A stretch of 64,000 nt of DNA, from positions 4,402,001 to 4,466,000 of the forward strand of contig JBGAFV010000001.1 of NCBI GenBank assembly GCA_044227095.1, written 5' to 3'. Shown here piece by piece: positions 32,879 through 42,185 of the stretch. How positions within the stretch are numbered: the first letter of the stretch is position 1; each line of letters opens with the position of its first letter. This stretch comes from JACMLD01 sp044227095 (lineage in GTDB: Bacteria; Bacteroidota; Bacteroidia; Chitinophagales; Chitinophagaceae). Both the position numbers and the translations under genes were made by a program. Under the pieces are notes generated by a model. It worked only from the letters and a program-made list of their open reading frames with translations. It was not told where the DNA came from and did not search any database.

Positions 32879-33775
32879 ATGGAATTTAGCATATTGGGAA
32901 ATTCAGGGTTAAAGGTTAGCCGCATAGGATTTGGCTGCATGTCGCTACAGGAAGATGAAGCAACAAACACACGCCTGTTGCATGCTGCCATAGACAATGG
33001 CATCAACTTTTTTGATACGGCAGACCTCTATGCTAAAGGACAAAATGAAATAATGGTTGGAAAAGCATTAAAAGAAAAAAGAAAAGACCTGATCATTGCT
33101 ACAAAAGTGGGCAACCAATGGAAAGCAGACGGAAGCGGCTGGAACTGGAACCCACGCAAAGCCTATATACTTGAAGCTGTAAATGAAAGTCTGCGCAGGT
33201 TGCAAACAGATTATATAGATCTCTACCAGTTGCACGGCGGCACAATAGAAGACAATATTGATGAAACAATAGAAGCATTCAGCATTTTGCAAACGCAAGG
33301 AAAGATCAGGCAATATGGCATTTCATCCATTCGCCCCAATGTTATCCGTGCTTATGCATACCGCTCTGCCATTAGCAGTGTAATGATGCAATACAGTTTA
33401 CTCGATAGAAGACCGGAAGAATCTTGTTTCAGCCTGTTATCAGATAAAAATATTGGTGTGCTGGCAAGAGGAAGTGTAGCAAGCGGATTACTAATCAATA
33501 AACCTGCAAAACCATATTTGAATTACGATGAAGCTTCTGTAACCAAAGCAGCAACAGCTATCAAAAACCTCTCTCACAATAAACGTGGTGCAACACAAAC
33601 AGCATTGCAATTTGTATTGCAACAACCAGCAATAACAAGCGCCATTGTAGGCATAAGAACAGTAGAACAGTTGAATGAAGCCGTTAAAACATTGGCAAGC
33701 CCGGCATTGACAGAACAGGAATACAAGCAATTGTACGATTCGCTCCCAAAGAATTATTATAAAGACCACAGATAA
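32879..33775 (+). CDS. aldo/keto reductase
   Basis: This 298-residue AKR has MEFSILGNSGLKVSRIGFGC at the N terminus and the catalytic tetrad Asp in FFDTADLYAKGQNE, with Tyr at about 51, Lys in IIATKVG, and His in YQLHGG. The C-terminal cofactor segment is TSAIVGIRTVEQLNEAV. Length and motifs are those of the bacterial AKR5/AKR11-13 type, NADPH-dependent, cytosolic. The substrate is unknown. It lies 73 nt before the ECF sigma gene but a shared function is not evident. Confidence 0.92.
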   Translation: MEFSILGNSGLKVSRIGFGCMSLQEDEATNTRLLHAAIDNGINFFDTADLYAKGQNEIMVGKALKEKRKDLIIATKVGNQWKADGSGWNWNPRKAYILEAVNESLRRLQTDYIDLYQLHGGTIEDNIDETIEAFSILQTQGKIRQYGISSIRPNVIRAYAYRSAISSVMMQYSLLDRRPEESCFSLLSDKNIGVLARGSVASGLLINKPAKPYLNYDEASVTKAATAIKNLSHNKRGATQTALQFVLQQPAITSAIVGIRTVEQLNEAVKTLASPALTEQEYKQLYDSLPKNYYKDHR

Positions 33776-33847
33776 TTATTAAAACCAGGCAACCATTTTC
33801 TGCCAAACTGCATTTATATCTTTAGAAACCAATAATTACGCTACAAT

Positions 33848-34402
33848 TTGGAAATTGCAACACTCATTAAAGAGGCCAAACTGGGAAGCTCGGCTGCGCA
33901 GAAATGCCTGTTTGATGAGTTAGCAGACAGGATGCTTGTTCTTTGCCGTCGCTATGTAAAAAATAAAGAGGACGCAGAAGAAATATTACTGGATGGGTTT
34001 TACAAGTTTTTTAAAACCCTGCAAAATTTCAATTACCAGGGAGATGCTGCTTTAATTGCCTGGCTTAAAAAAATTATGGTAAATGAGTGCCTGATGTTTC
34101 TGAGGAAGAAAAACATTTTCAGTGTGGTTACAGACGCCATTGCGGAAGAAGTTCCGCTTGATGAAGATGTGCTTGATAATTTATCAGCAACAGAAATCTT
34201 CAATATTATCATTCAGCTTCCTGTTGGTTACCGCACTGTTTTTAATTTATACGCAATAGAAGGAATGGGGCACGCCGAAATTGCAGCAATAATGGGAATC
34301 ACAGAAGGCACATCTAAATCACAATTAAGTAAAGCAAGAAGTTTATTGCAAAAAATGTTACTACAAAAAGGAACAGGCTATGTCAAACATAAAACAAACT
34401 GA
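33848..34402 (+). CDS. ECF-type RNA polymerase sigma factor
   Basis: This 184-residue sigma-70 family protein starts at TTG 33848, as no ATG precedes region 2. Region 2 has DELADRMLVLCRRYVKNKED, AEEILLDGFYKFFKTLQNF and AALIAWLKKIMVNECLMFLR. Region 4 has LPVGYRTVFNLYAIEGMGHA, EIAAIMGITEGTSKSQLSKA with the helix-turn-helix. It overlaps the next gene by 23 nt, which points to translational coupling and a stoichiometric partner. A TATCTTTA box (7 of 8 to TANNTTTG) lies at about 33814-33821. Confidence 0.92.
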   Translation: MEIATLIKEAKLGSSAAQKCLFDELADRMLVLCRRYVKNKEDAEEILLDGFYKFFKTLQNFNYQGDAALIAWLKKIMVNECLMFLRKKNIFSVVTDAIAEEVPLDEDVLDNLSATEIFNIIIQLPVGYRTVFNLYAIEGMGHAEIAAIMGITEGTSKSQLSKARSLLQKMLLQKGTGYVKHKTN

Positions 34403-35072
34403 TTCACACAATTGGAAAAAAAGAATGTCCGAATTGGACAATTTGCCTGGCGAACCTGCCAGCAAAGATCTTTTGTGGGAAAGATTACATGAACGTCTCG
34501 AAAAAAAATCAATCCGTAAAAAACCACTTTGGCATTGGGCTGCTGCCTGTTTTCTATTATTGTCAGGCCTGGCTTTTTTAATTTCAAAGAAACACACTGC
34601 TGAATTACCTGTAAAAGAAATTGTTCAACAAAAACAAACAAGCCTGCCCAATTCAATTTTAATAAAAAAAGAAAACATTGCAGTCATAGCTAATTCCCCT
34701 GCAGAAAACAAACTGTTGAAACAACATCAGCAAAAAAATATTGCACAGCTCCATAATAATAGGCCGGCTAAATTGCAGCCGGCAATCACTACTGTTGTAA
34801 CTACCGCAAACCAACCTGTTGAAATTGCAGCACCAGTATTGCAACCCGATACAAATATGCTAATGGTAACTAAAGCCCCAACTAAATTAAAATTATCTGT
34901 AGTTAATATTAATGAACTGGATGCCCCTTCAGAACAAGCCTTTACTGCTAAACCAAAAAAACATAATGATCTCCGCATAAAATTTGGCAAAGAAATTTTT
35001 TTGAGCAAGTCTGCCGAATCCAGGCAGGTAATTGCTGCCAGGCCAAACATAAAAATTCATTTAAGTAATTAA
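34380..35072 (+). CDS. single-pass membrane protein coupled to sigma factor (possible anti-sigma factor)
   Basis: This 230-residue protein starts inside the sigma gene. The cytosolic N terminus (DNLPGEPASKDLLWERLHER) is followed by one transmembrane helix (WHWAAACFLLLSGLAFLI, about 53-70) and a Pro/Lys/Gln-rich periplasmic tail of about 150 residues without a folded domain. This topology and the coupling match anti-sigma factors of Bacteroidota ECF systems, but no zinc-binding HxxxCxxC motif is present, so the assignment rests on topology and position. Confidence 0.65.
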   Translation: MSNIKQTDSHNWKKRMSELDNLPGEPASKDLLWERLHERLEKKSIRKKPLWHWAAACFLLLSGLAFLISKKHTAELPVKEIVQQKQTSLPNSILIKKENIAVIANSPAENKLLKQHQQKNIAQLHNNRPAKLQPAITTVVTTANQPVEIAAPVLQPDTNMLMVTKAPTKLKLSVVNINELDAPSEQAFTAKPKKHNDLRIKFGKEIFLSKSAESRQVIAARPNIKIHLSN

Positions 35073-35078
35073 GAAACC

Positions 35079-36203
35079 ATGAAAAAAACATTCAGTTTGC
35101 TGATGCTTGTAACAGGCATCACCCTTAACACTATTGCTCAGGATGAAGCGCCAATATCAAAATCAGATAAAACTTTTGAACTGAAAGGTGTAAACATTAG
35201 AAGGAGGTTTACAATAGAATTAGGCAAAGGCAACTTGATGCAGGTAGAACTTGGCGATTTTGACGATTTAAGCAAAGTTAAAAACATCGATTCTTTGCTG
35301 ACTGATTTTTTAAAAGACATTGCCGTTTTTAAAGACTCTCTCGTAGATGATTTATCTGCAAAACGAATTGATTATTTTATAGACACTGATGGCAAAAAAA
35401 GAATCCGCATACAAATATTTAAACCAAAAGGAACCAGCTTTCTTCTTAACCAGGGAGATTTGGCAGCTTTAAAACTTGAACAGGATACAGTAAATATTAT
35501 CTGCGCCGTGCCATACCCTAACAAATATGTTATTGGCAAATTACGATCAGAAATGTCTTATTACCAGGTAAGATTTTTTGTAAACCAATTAAGCAATCTA
35601 AACAATTATACGGATAGCAGGCTTAATGAAAAAATTACAAATTTTCCATACAAAAACAGTCAGTGGCATAGAGAAACCGACAACAATTGGTACCCCGTAA
35701 ATGGAGACCATACTATGCATGCAAAACACCCCGGAGGTTTTATAGGTAGTGCAGGCGATCAGTTAGAAATAAATGCCGGCGTAAATTTGCAGAATTACAA
35801 AAATTATTTTGTGCCATCATTTAATATAACCGCAAAAGCAGTTGTATCAAGCTATCACTATAAGTATGAGTTTGGCCTTGCGTGGGAACCACAGTTCTTG
35901 TTTGCTAAAGATAACCAGGGTAGTCTTGTTACATATCGCAATGATTTTTTATCGCTCATACTCGGCCGTGAACCCATTACTGAAAAAGGAAAAACTGACG
36001 GCTTGCAATACAACTTTTTTCAACACCTATCCATCGGCTATCTTATTCGCAACAAAGGTGATTTTTATGACCCGCATACATTTAGAATTGGCACCGGCGG
36101 AATTAACTGGGCAGATGGAAGAATTAAGTTGGAACCGATATTTTATTTTCACGATTTCTTTAAAGGCGTTACTCCGGGTATAAAATTGTCATTAAATTTT
36201 TGA
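35079..36203 (+). CDS. secreted protein of unknown function in sigma operon
   Basis: This 374-residue protein has a signal peptide (MKKTFSLLMLVTGITLNTIAQ) and starts 6 nt after the membrane protein gene. It has an N-terminal alpha/beta part (ELKGVNIRRRFTIELGKGNL, DYFIDTDGKKRIRIQIFKPK) and a C-terminal half with amphipathic beta strands (NYFVPSFNITAKAVVSSYHY, YKYEFGLAWEPQFLF, RIKLEPIFYFHDFFKGVTPG) ending in an aromatic residue (SLNF), suggesting a small outer membrane barrel. It is probably the envelope component or a target of the sigma/anti-sigma pair. I do not recognise a named family. Confidence 0.72.
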   Translation: MKKTFSLLMLVTGITLNTIAQDEAPISKSDKTFELKGVNIRRRFTIELGKGNLMQVELGDFDDLSKVKNIDSLLTDFLKDIAVFKDSLVDDLSAKRIDYFIDTDGKKRIRIQIFKPKGTSFLLNQGDLAALKLEQDTVNIICAVPYPNKYVIGKLRSEMSYYQVRFFVNQLSNLNNYTDSRLNEKITNFPYKNSQWHRETDNNWYPVNGDHTMHAKHPGGFIGSAGDQLEINAGVNLQNYKNYFVPSFNITAKAVVSSYHYKYEFGLAWEPQFLFAKDNQGSLVTYRNDFLSLILGREPITEKGKTDGLQYNFFQHLSIGYLIRNKGDFYDPHTFRIGTGGINWADGRIKLEPIFYFHDFFKGVTPGIKLSLNF

Positions 36204-36228
36204 TGCAGGTTTCTTCTGAATCATACAA

Positions 36229-36354
36229 TTGTCGCACAGAGGAAAGGAGAAAACTGTAATAATTTGAACGATGGCGCACAAAGTAAATCAGACATCTTCA
36301 CATCAGCAATCAGACATGTTTCTCTGTGTTATCTCCGTGCTCTCTGTGCGACAA
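36229..36354. repeat. 126-nt element with perfect 13-nt terminal inverted repeats
   Basis: TTGTCGCACAGAG at 36229-36241 is exactly inverted as CTCTGTGCGACAA at 36342-36354, between convergent genes. The interior contains ATCAGAC/CATCAGC/AATCAGA-type heptamers and CTCTGTGTTATCTCCG. No target-site duplication is obvious. Confidence 0.75.
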
Positions 36355-36361
36355 AAATTTT

Positions 36362-38758
36362 CTAGAAATGAAAATTATAAGTAACCGAAGGTATAATAGG
36401 AAACAAAGACACCTGTCTTGCTTCTACTTTTAAAGTGTTGTTGTATGGACTGCCTGTTTGATCAAAATAAATAAAATAAGGATTGGCGCGACTGTAAATA
36501 TTGTAAATACTAAACACCCAGCTGCCCTGCCATTTTCTTTTCTTTTTAGGCGTTGGCGTATAGGTTGCCGCAAAATCCAAACGGTGATAAGCAGGCAAAC
36601 GATATTGATTTATTTTGCTGTATTCCTGCGTAAGCACGCCACCAATAATATAAAAACGTTCGGGCAATGTAGTTGCATTACCTGTACCATATACAAACAC
36701 TGCAGAGAGCTTCCACTTCTTGTTAAGTTCATATGTACTTACCACAGAAAGATCATTACGCCTGTCGTACTTAGCAAAGTATTGCTCTCCATTGTTGAGC
36801 TGAGGAAATTTGCGATAAGTCCAGCTTAATGTATAACCAATCCACCCGGTAAGCCTGCCTTTGTTTTTAGCTACATATATTTCTGCACCATAGCTCCAGC
36901 CTTTGCCAAACACAAATTGTTTTTCAGGATCGGTTAAAGAAGGTGTATAGCCTTCTTTGTACTCAATCTGGTTTTGCATGCTTTTATAATAAACTTCCAG
37001 CGATGTTTCAAATGTATTGTCTTTAAAATTCTTAAATACACCAGCAGCATATTGCCATGCTATCTGCGGTTGTACATAATAAGTACTCGGCACCCACAAA
37101 TCTGTAGGCAACGTAGAACCTGCGTTGCTAACAAGGTGTATGTATTGCAGGTTGCGTGTAACCGCAGCTTTTAATGAAGTTTGATCGTTAAGTGCATAAC
37201 GTAGTGTAACACGCGGCTCAAAACCCCCGTATGTTTTCACCTTTTCCCCCCTTGCATATACTGTACTGTCAAGCTTATTTCCATTAGCATCTACTGTATA
37301 ATTGGTATAAGGGCCAACTTGTTTAAAGCTGCTGTAACGCAGGCCAAAGTTTAGTTTCAATTTATCCGTCAGTTCCCAATCGTCTTGTATATACAACGCA
37401 GCTTCATTGGCGTATTTGTTATTGGCATTATTGGGCGCAAACACGGTAGTATCCTGGTTGCCGCTTAATACATTAGGTGTAAACGTGTGGTGCGTATACA
37501 ATCCGCCAAATTTAATTTTATGCTGCGGGGCTGGATAATAATCAAAATCAATCTTTGCATTCAGATCTTTAATACCCGATGCAAGTTTTATATTGAAATC
37601 ATTTTGTGCGGCATTAAAAGAGAAATTGTATTTGTTATATACCAATGTTGTATTTGCAAACAGGCGTTGATTAAAAACGTGGTTCCAGCGAAGGGTAGCT
37701 GTAGCATTGCCCCAGGGTATGTTTGCATTAAACCCTCTCCTGCTATTCTTAAAATCAAAAACATCTTTTCCAAAATAACCACTCAGGTACAACCTGTCTT
37801 TTTCAGAAACCTGGTAATTCACTTTTGTATTCAGATCATAGAAATAATAACCAGAACCATTAAACTCGCTGCTTTTAGGTATAGCAGGTTTTACAAGTAC
37901 ATCAATATAAGTGCGTCTTGCCGAAACAATAAAAGAAGCTTTATTTTTTTTAATAGGCCCTTGTATAGAAAGCCGCGAAGAAATCAATCCAATACCACCA
38001 TCCACCTGCAATTTATTGTTATTGCCATCTTTCATTGCCACATCCAAAACAGAAGACAACCTTCCGCCATATTGCGCAGGCATTCCACCTTTAATAAGTG
38101 TTACGTTTTTAATTGCGTCAGCATTAAAAATAGAAAAGAACCCAAACAGGTGACCAGTATTGTAAACAACTGCATCGTCAAGAATAATCAGGTTTTGATC
38201 TGGTCCCCCACCCCTCACATACAAACCTGTATTCCCTTCACCCGCATTGCGTATGCCCGGAAGCAGTTGCAATGTCTTCAACAAATCCACCTCACCTAAT
38301 AAAACCGGCAACGCTTTTACCTTTGATACCGATAAATCAAACCGGCCCATTTGTGCATTTTTAACATTTTCATCCCGGCGCTTTGCATACACAATTACTT
38401 CTTCGGCGGCAGCAGCTTTCGGCGGCAGTAAAAAATTGAAAGTTTGGTTAGATGTTAAATGTACAAGTTGCTGCCTCGCCTGGTATCCAACAAAAGAACA
38501 CGTCACATAATAATCACCTGCATCAAGCGTAATAGAAAAAAATCCATAGGCATTACTGTTCACACCGCTACCTTTTGTGCCAGCCTGCAAAGTAGCACCA
38601 ATCAGCGTTTCGCCGGTAAGCGAATCTTTTACATAACCGCTTAAAGTAAATTTATTTTGCGCAAAAGAAAATTGCAGCAAAGAGAAGATAAAAACTAAAA
38701 CCAGTAATATTTTTTGTGGGCCAGCTTTTGGATAAAGTTTGGGCTTTTGTTGTGTCAC
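36362..38758 (-). CDS. TonB-dependent outer membrane receptor
   Basis: This 798-residue protein starts at GTG 38758, since no ATG precedes the signal segment (ILLVLVFIFSLLQFSFAQ, about 17-34). A CarboxypepD_reg-like domain (FTLSGYVKDSLTGETLIGAT) is followed by a plug domain (LLKTLQLLPGIRNAGEGNTG, LYVRGGGPDQNLIILDDAVV) and a 22-strand-type barrel that ends in PSVTYNFHF with terminal Phe. It imports an unknown ligand across the outer membrane using TonB energy. There is no SusD partner beside it. Its GTG start lies inside a copy of the GTTGTGTCACTCACTTCA element; an exact -7 box is 28 nt upstream. Confidence 0.9.
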   Translation of the reverse strand: MTQQKPKLYPKAGPQKILLVLVFIFSLLQFSFAQNKFTLSGYVKDSLTGETLIGATLQAGTKGSGVNSNAYGFFSITLDAGDYYVTCSFVGYQARQQLVHLTSNQTFNFLLPPKAAAAEEVIVYAKRRDENVKNAQMGRFDLSVSKVKALPVLLGEVDLLKTLQLLPGIRNAGEGNTGLYVRGGGPDQNLIILDDAVVYNTGHLFGFFSIFNADAIKNVTLIKGGMPAQYGGRLSSVLDVAMKDGNNNKLQVDGGIGLISSRLSIQGPIKKNKASFIVSARRTYIDVLVKPAIPKSSEFNGSGYYFYDLNTKVNYQVSEKDRLYLSGYFGKDVFDFKNSRRGFNANIPWGNATATLRWNHVFNQRLFANTTLVYNKYNFSFNAAQNDFNIKLASGIKDLNAKIDFDYYPAPQHKIKFGGLYTHHTFTPNVLSGNQDTTVFAPNNANNKYANEAALYIQDDWELTDKLKLNFGLRYSSFKQVGPYTNYTVDANGNKLDSTVYARGEKVKTYGGFEPRVTLRYALNDQTSLKAAVTRNLQYIHLVSNAGSTLPTDLWVPSTYYVQPQIAWQYAAGVFKNFKDNTFETSLEVYYKSMQNQIEYKEGYTPSLTDPEKQFVFGKGWSYGAEIYVAKNKGRLTGWIGYTLSWTYRKFPQLNNGEQYFAKYDRRNDLSVVSTYELNKKWKLSAVFVYGTGNATTLPERFYIIGGVLTQEYSKINQYRLPAYHRLDFAATYTPTPKKKRKWQGSWVFSIYNIYSRANPYFIYFDQTGSPYNNTLKVEARQVSLFPIIPSVTYNFHF

Positions 38759-38785
38759 TCACTTCAGCTTTTGGTTAACTATCAG

Positions 38786-38793
38786 CAAAAATA
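38786..38793 (-). promoter_or_regulatory. -7 box TATTTTTG of TonB-dependent receptor gene
   Basis: An exact TANNTTTG match on the minus strand lies 28 nt before the GTG start, which supports that start. Confidence 0.5.
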
Positions 38794-38834
38794 ACCCAAA
38801 CAACATTACCATTGCCAGAAATAATATCAGTTTA

Positions 38835-38882
38835 TAAAAAACCCCGGGAAGATAAACATCTACTGTTTAAATTATCCGGGGT
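38835..38882 (-). terminator. probable intrinsic terminator of small exported protein gene
   Basis: On the minus strand ACCCCGG ... CCGGGGT (7 bp, loop of 28 nt with internal pairing) is followed by TTTTTTATAA, 69 nt after the stop codon. Confidence 0.65.
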
Positions 38883-38950
38883 GATAAGACTAATGATTAA
38901 ACACTCTTACACATTGCTTATATTAAAGAGCAAATGCAAAATAGATGCAT

Positions 38951-39142
38951 TTACTTCCTTTCTACAATCTGAAATGTAATAGAATCTTTCTTCTTTTTAG
39001 TTGTATCTTTTTTCGGAACAGTATCTTCTACGTTTTGCTTACCAGAAATAGCTTGTCCATAACTGTTATTGTTTCCATTGGCAAAAGCCGTTACTGCCGA
39101 AAATGCGATCACTACACCGCCTAAAACAAATAATTTTTTCAT
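38951..39142 (-). CDS. small exported protein
   Basis: This 63-residue protein has a signal peptide (MKKLFVLGGVVIAFSAVTAFA) followed by a short Asn-rich segment (NGNNNSYGQ) and a charged tail (DTVPKKDTTKKKKDSITFQI). It has its own downstream hairpin with a T-run. The type is common in Bacteroidota as small periplasmic proteins; no function is known. Confidence 0.6.
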   Translation of the reverse strand: MKKLFVLGGVVIAFSAVTAFANGNNNSYGQAISGKQNVEDTVPKKDTTKKKKDSITFQIVERK

Positions 39143-39468
39143 GATTTCATATTTTTAATTAGGTAATGATCGATACAAACCAATAATGATACCTAAACAC
39201 CAATTTGTGGATAAATAGTGAAGGCATTATCATTCAATAAGAGACTGTAGATTTTTGAGGAGCAAATTCCACAATAGAAATGCACTTAACTATTTAAAGA
39301 CATTTCATGGAAAGATCACTTTGTTAAAGTAATATTTTAAGAGAACAATTATTAAAAACCAGGATCATGATTCACTTAATGTAATACCACCAGCTTGCCG
39401 TAGTAAAATCATATTGTGTGTAAGTTTTGTATATTTAAACATCAAGGAAACTTCTCCAAATAAAAAAC
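39143..39468. other. 326-nt intergenic region without recognisable feature
   Basis: AT-rich upstream region shared by divergent genes. I see no palindrome, repeat tract or coding frame; a TAAGTTTTG near 39420 is only an imperfect -7 match for the GH43 gene. Confidence 0.4.
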
Positions 39469-40470
39469 ATGAAAAAGATTGCCCCGCTTTTACTCTGTAG
39501 TTTAATTTCATCATTAATATTATCAGCACAAAACAACAGGCCATATGAGCTAAGAAAAAACGTTCCTTTAGATTCTATTTACCTAAGCGACCCTTTTATA
39601 CTTGCAGATGCTAAAACAAACATGTATTACATGACCGGCACCGGCGGGATGCTATGGAAAAGCAAAGACCTAAAACTGTGGGATGGCCCTTATAAAGTAG
39701 CGCAAACAGATTCTACTTCCTGGATGGGCCCAAAGCCAATGATATGGGCTGCAGAAATTCATCAATACAAAAACAAGTATTATTATTTTGCCACTTTCAC
39801 AAACAGGGCTGTAAAAATTGATTCAGTAAAAGGAAATGTGATTGAACGTCGCGCCTGTCATGTATTGGTAAGCAATACACCCGATGGCCCTTATACACCA
39901 ATGAAAGATTCAATTTACCTGCCTGCCAATAAACCTACATTAGACGGCACATTCTGGATTGACAAAGACAAAAAGCCGTACATGGTTTACTGTTATGAAT
40001 GGCTGCAAAATCTTAATGGTACAATAGAAAAAATTGAATTAAAACCAGACCTGAGTGGCACAATAGGCACGGGTCAATTGTTATTCCGTGCAAGCGATGC
40101 TCCCTGGAGCCGCGAAAAAGATGATAACGGTAACGATAAACCGAATAAAGTAACCGATGGCCCATATATGTTTGAAACAAAAACCGGTCGTTTAGGAATG
40201 ATATGGACAAGCTGGATTTATGATGTGTACACACAAGGTGTTGCTTATTCTGCAAGTGGTACGCTTAACGGCCCGTGGATACAAGAGAAAGATCCTATTA
40301 CACCGCCCAACTTTGGCCATGGCATGTTGTTCAAAACATTAGACGGTAAATTGCTAATGTCCATACATAGCCATAAAAAAGTAAACAACCGCACTGTACG
40401 GGTGCCGCATTTATTTGAAGTAGATTTATCGGGAGATAAATTGATTGTTGGCAAACCCTATATACCGTAA
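39469..40470 (+). CDS. glycoside hydrolase family 43 protein
   Basis: This 333-residue protein has a signal peptide (MKKIAPLLLCSLISSLILSAQ). The five-bladed propeller of GH43 is seen: SIYLSDPFILADAKTNMYYM with the general base Asp (about 41), TSWMGPKPMIWAAEIHQYKN with the WA-E/P-x blade, LDGTFWIDKDKKPYMVYCYE with the pKa-modulating Asp (about 158), and TDGPYMFETKTGRLGMIWTS carrying a Glu in the general-acid position (about 230). The family acts as arabinofuranosidase, xylosidase or arabinanase; the specificity here is undetermined. It faces the APC permease convergently, with only 14 nt between them. Confidence 0.88.
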   Translation: MKKIAPLLLCSLISSLILSAQNNRPYELRKNVPLDSIYLSDPFILADAKTNMYYMTGTGGMLWKSKDLKLWDGPYKVAQTDSTSWMGPKPMIWAAEIHQYKNKYYYFATFTNRAVKIDSVKGNVIERRACHVLVSNTPDGPYTPMKDSIYLPANKPTLDGTFWIDKDKKPYMVYCYEWLQNLNGTIEKIELKPDLSGTIGTGQLLFRASDAPWSREKDDNGNDKPNKVTDGPYMFETKTGRLGMIWTSWIYDVYTQGVAYSASGTLNGPWIQEKDPITPPNFGHGMLFKTLDGKLLMSIHSHKKVNNRTVRVPHLFEVDLSGDKLIVGKPYIP

Positions 40471-40484
40471 AATATTTGATGCAA

Positions 40485-42062
40485 CTAAACTGATTCTGTT
40501 TGGCGTATTGGCCCTTTGAACCATTTCTTTACAGACAGGTGCCACCAAACCCACAGGAAAATAAAAGTAAGTCCTACAAGTATAGGTGCATAATTAACAG
40601 CAAGCCAGGTAAAGTTTTCATTGCCCGGTACAGCAGCTGGTTCAAACGGTAAAACAAAATACACGCATATAATGACTATTTCAATAATGGCCAGCAGGTT
40701 CATCCATTTGTATTTTTTTCCCAGGTTCCATGCGCCGGTTTCAAACCCATCGCCTTTGCGAAAACGTAGCCAGATAGGAATAAAGATAGCAAGATACAGC
40801 CCTATAACACTGATAGACACTACCGCATAAAATGCAGTAGGAATACCACCCGGGCTTTTCCACAATGCAGGCAGCGTAATAAGAACGCCTATTAAAGCAG
40901 ATACAAGAATGGCATTTACCGGTACATGGCGCTTATTCACTTTTGCCCAATATTTATGACCAGGCACAGCACCATCTCTTGAAAATGCAAACATCATGCG
41001 TGAGCAGGAAGTAAGACAGGCAACACTGCAAAACAATTGCCCGCCGGTAGAAATTAGCAATACAAGTTTAAACAATAGCGGACTTAATGCATTGGCAAGT
41101 ATTGCAATTACAGATCCTCGTCCGTAAGGATTAACTGTTCCATCCAATGAATTAACAATCTCTGGTTTTGTAGCAGCAAACAAAAATGCCATCAATAAAA
41201 TATAACCGCCAACCGCAGAATAAAAAATAGATTGCCAGATGCCTTTAGCTGCGGTAATATGTGCCCCCTGTGTTTCTTCACTCATATGCGCAGAAGCATC
41301 AAAACCAGTAATTGTATATTGGGTTAATAAAAAACCCAATGGCAATACGTACAGCCAGTAGACCTTACCGCTAGCAAACCCGGAGTTATTGATCTTGTGT
41401 GTAAAAACCCATTTTATATCCTGGTGATCTGCAGGTGCAATAACAAGAATAAGAATAACCAGCGCTGCACCAAAAACATGCCACCACACAGAAATATTAT
41501 TGATGATTGCCTGTACCCTGCTGCTGAAACAATTAAGCACAGTACTCATTGTCATAATTATTAAAAACCAGAAAAATTGTTGCTTAATATTATCACCACC
41601 TAAAAAACTAGTAGCATAGTTTGGAAAATAAGTTGCGAGTACAATATTTAAAAACACTGCCACACCATATACAACCGATGCTGTAATAGCAAGCAATCCT
41701 ATTAAATTGAGCCAGCCTGTATAAAAACCTGCTTTTGCACCACCCAGCTTTGATGCCCACCAGTAAATGCCGCCAGATGTGGGATAAGCAGAAGCCAGTT
41801 CGGCCATGCTTAAACCAACTATCAATATGCAAAATGAAATGATTGGCCAGCCAATAGAAATTGCAATAGGCCCACCATTATTCCATGCCTGGGAGAAAGT
41901 AGTAAAACATCCGCTAAGAATAGAAATAACAGAAAATGAAATGGCGAAGTTGGAAAAGCCCGACCACGATCTGTTCAGTTCCTGTTTATAACCAAGCGCA
42001 GCAAGGCGGCGTTCATCTTCTGAAATATTTGTTGTATCAGTTTGTCCTGGTTGGTCCATCAT
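40485..42062 (-). CDS. APC-family amino acid/amine permease (ACT subfamily type)
   Basis: The start is placed at the ATG pair 42059/42062 (M)MDQPGQTDTTNIS; an upstream in-frame start at 42155 would add a spurious hydrophobic segment. The 525-residue product has twelve hydrophobic helices and the ACT-type pattern: DERRLAALGYKQELNRSWSG, FSNFAISFSVISILSG(C)FT, SMAELASAYPTSGGIYWWAS, ITGFDASAHMSEET, SRMMFAFSRDGAVPGHKYW. Relatives transport GABA, choline, ethanolamine or amino acids with H+. It is a candidate importer for the amine pathway at 26.6-31.5 kb, but it lies 9 kb away, so this link is inference. Confidence 0.85.
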   Translation of the reverse strand: MMDQPGQTDTTNISEDERRLAALGYKQELNRSWSGFSNFAISFSVISILSGCFTTFSQAWNNGGPIAISIGWPIISFCILIVGLSMAELASAYPTSGGIYWWASKLGGAKAGFYTGWLNLIGLLAITASVVYGVAVFLNIVLATYFPNYATSFLGGDNIKQQFFWFLIIMTMSTVLNCFSSRVQAIINNISVWWHVFGAALVILILVIAPADHQDIKWVFTHKINNSGFASGKVYWLYVLPLGFLLTQYTITGFDASAHMSEETQGAHITAAKGIWQSIFYSAVGGYILLMAFLFAATKPEIVNSLDGTVNPYGRGSVIAILANALSPLLFKLVLLISTGGQLFCSVACLTSCSRMMFAFSRDGAVPGHKYWAKVNKRHVPVNAILVSALIGVLITLPALWKSPGGIPTAFYAVVSISVIGLYLAIFIPIWLRFRKGDGFETGAWNLGKKYKWMNLLAIIEIVIICVYFVLPFEPAAVPGNENFTWLAVNYAPILVGLTFIFLWVWWHLSVKKWFKGPIRQTESV

Positions 42063-42185
42063 TGTTGCGCAGATTTGTATAAATATAACGCAATGCAAAA
42101 TGAGCAACAATAAAATTATTGAATGCTGAATGCCTGTAAATATTTTCAGCATCATCTTCGTATCTTTTATTAATAATTAAAAAAT

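Noticed and set aside
37487..38299. Long plus-strand open frame of 270 codons
   Set aside because: It lies wholly antisense to the TonB-dependent receptor gene, is rich in Cys, Ile and Arg without domains, and is explained as a shadow.
40485..42062. Permease assigned to the gamma-glutamyl operon as its importer
   Set aside because: The subfamily fits amines, but it is 9 kb away with unrelated genes between; kept only as a possibility in the feature note.
42063..42155. Upstream in-frame start for the APC permease
   Set aside because: It would add a hydrophobic stretch before the acidic cytosolic N terminus typical of the family.
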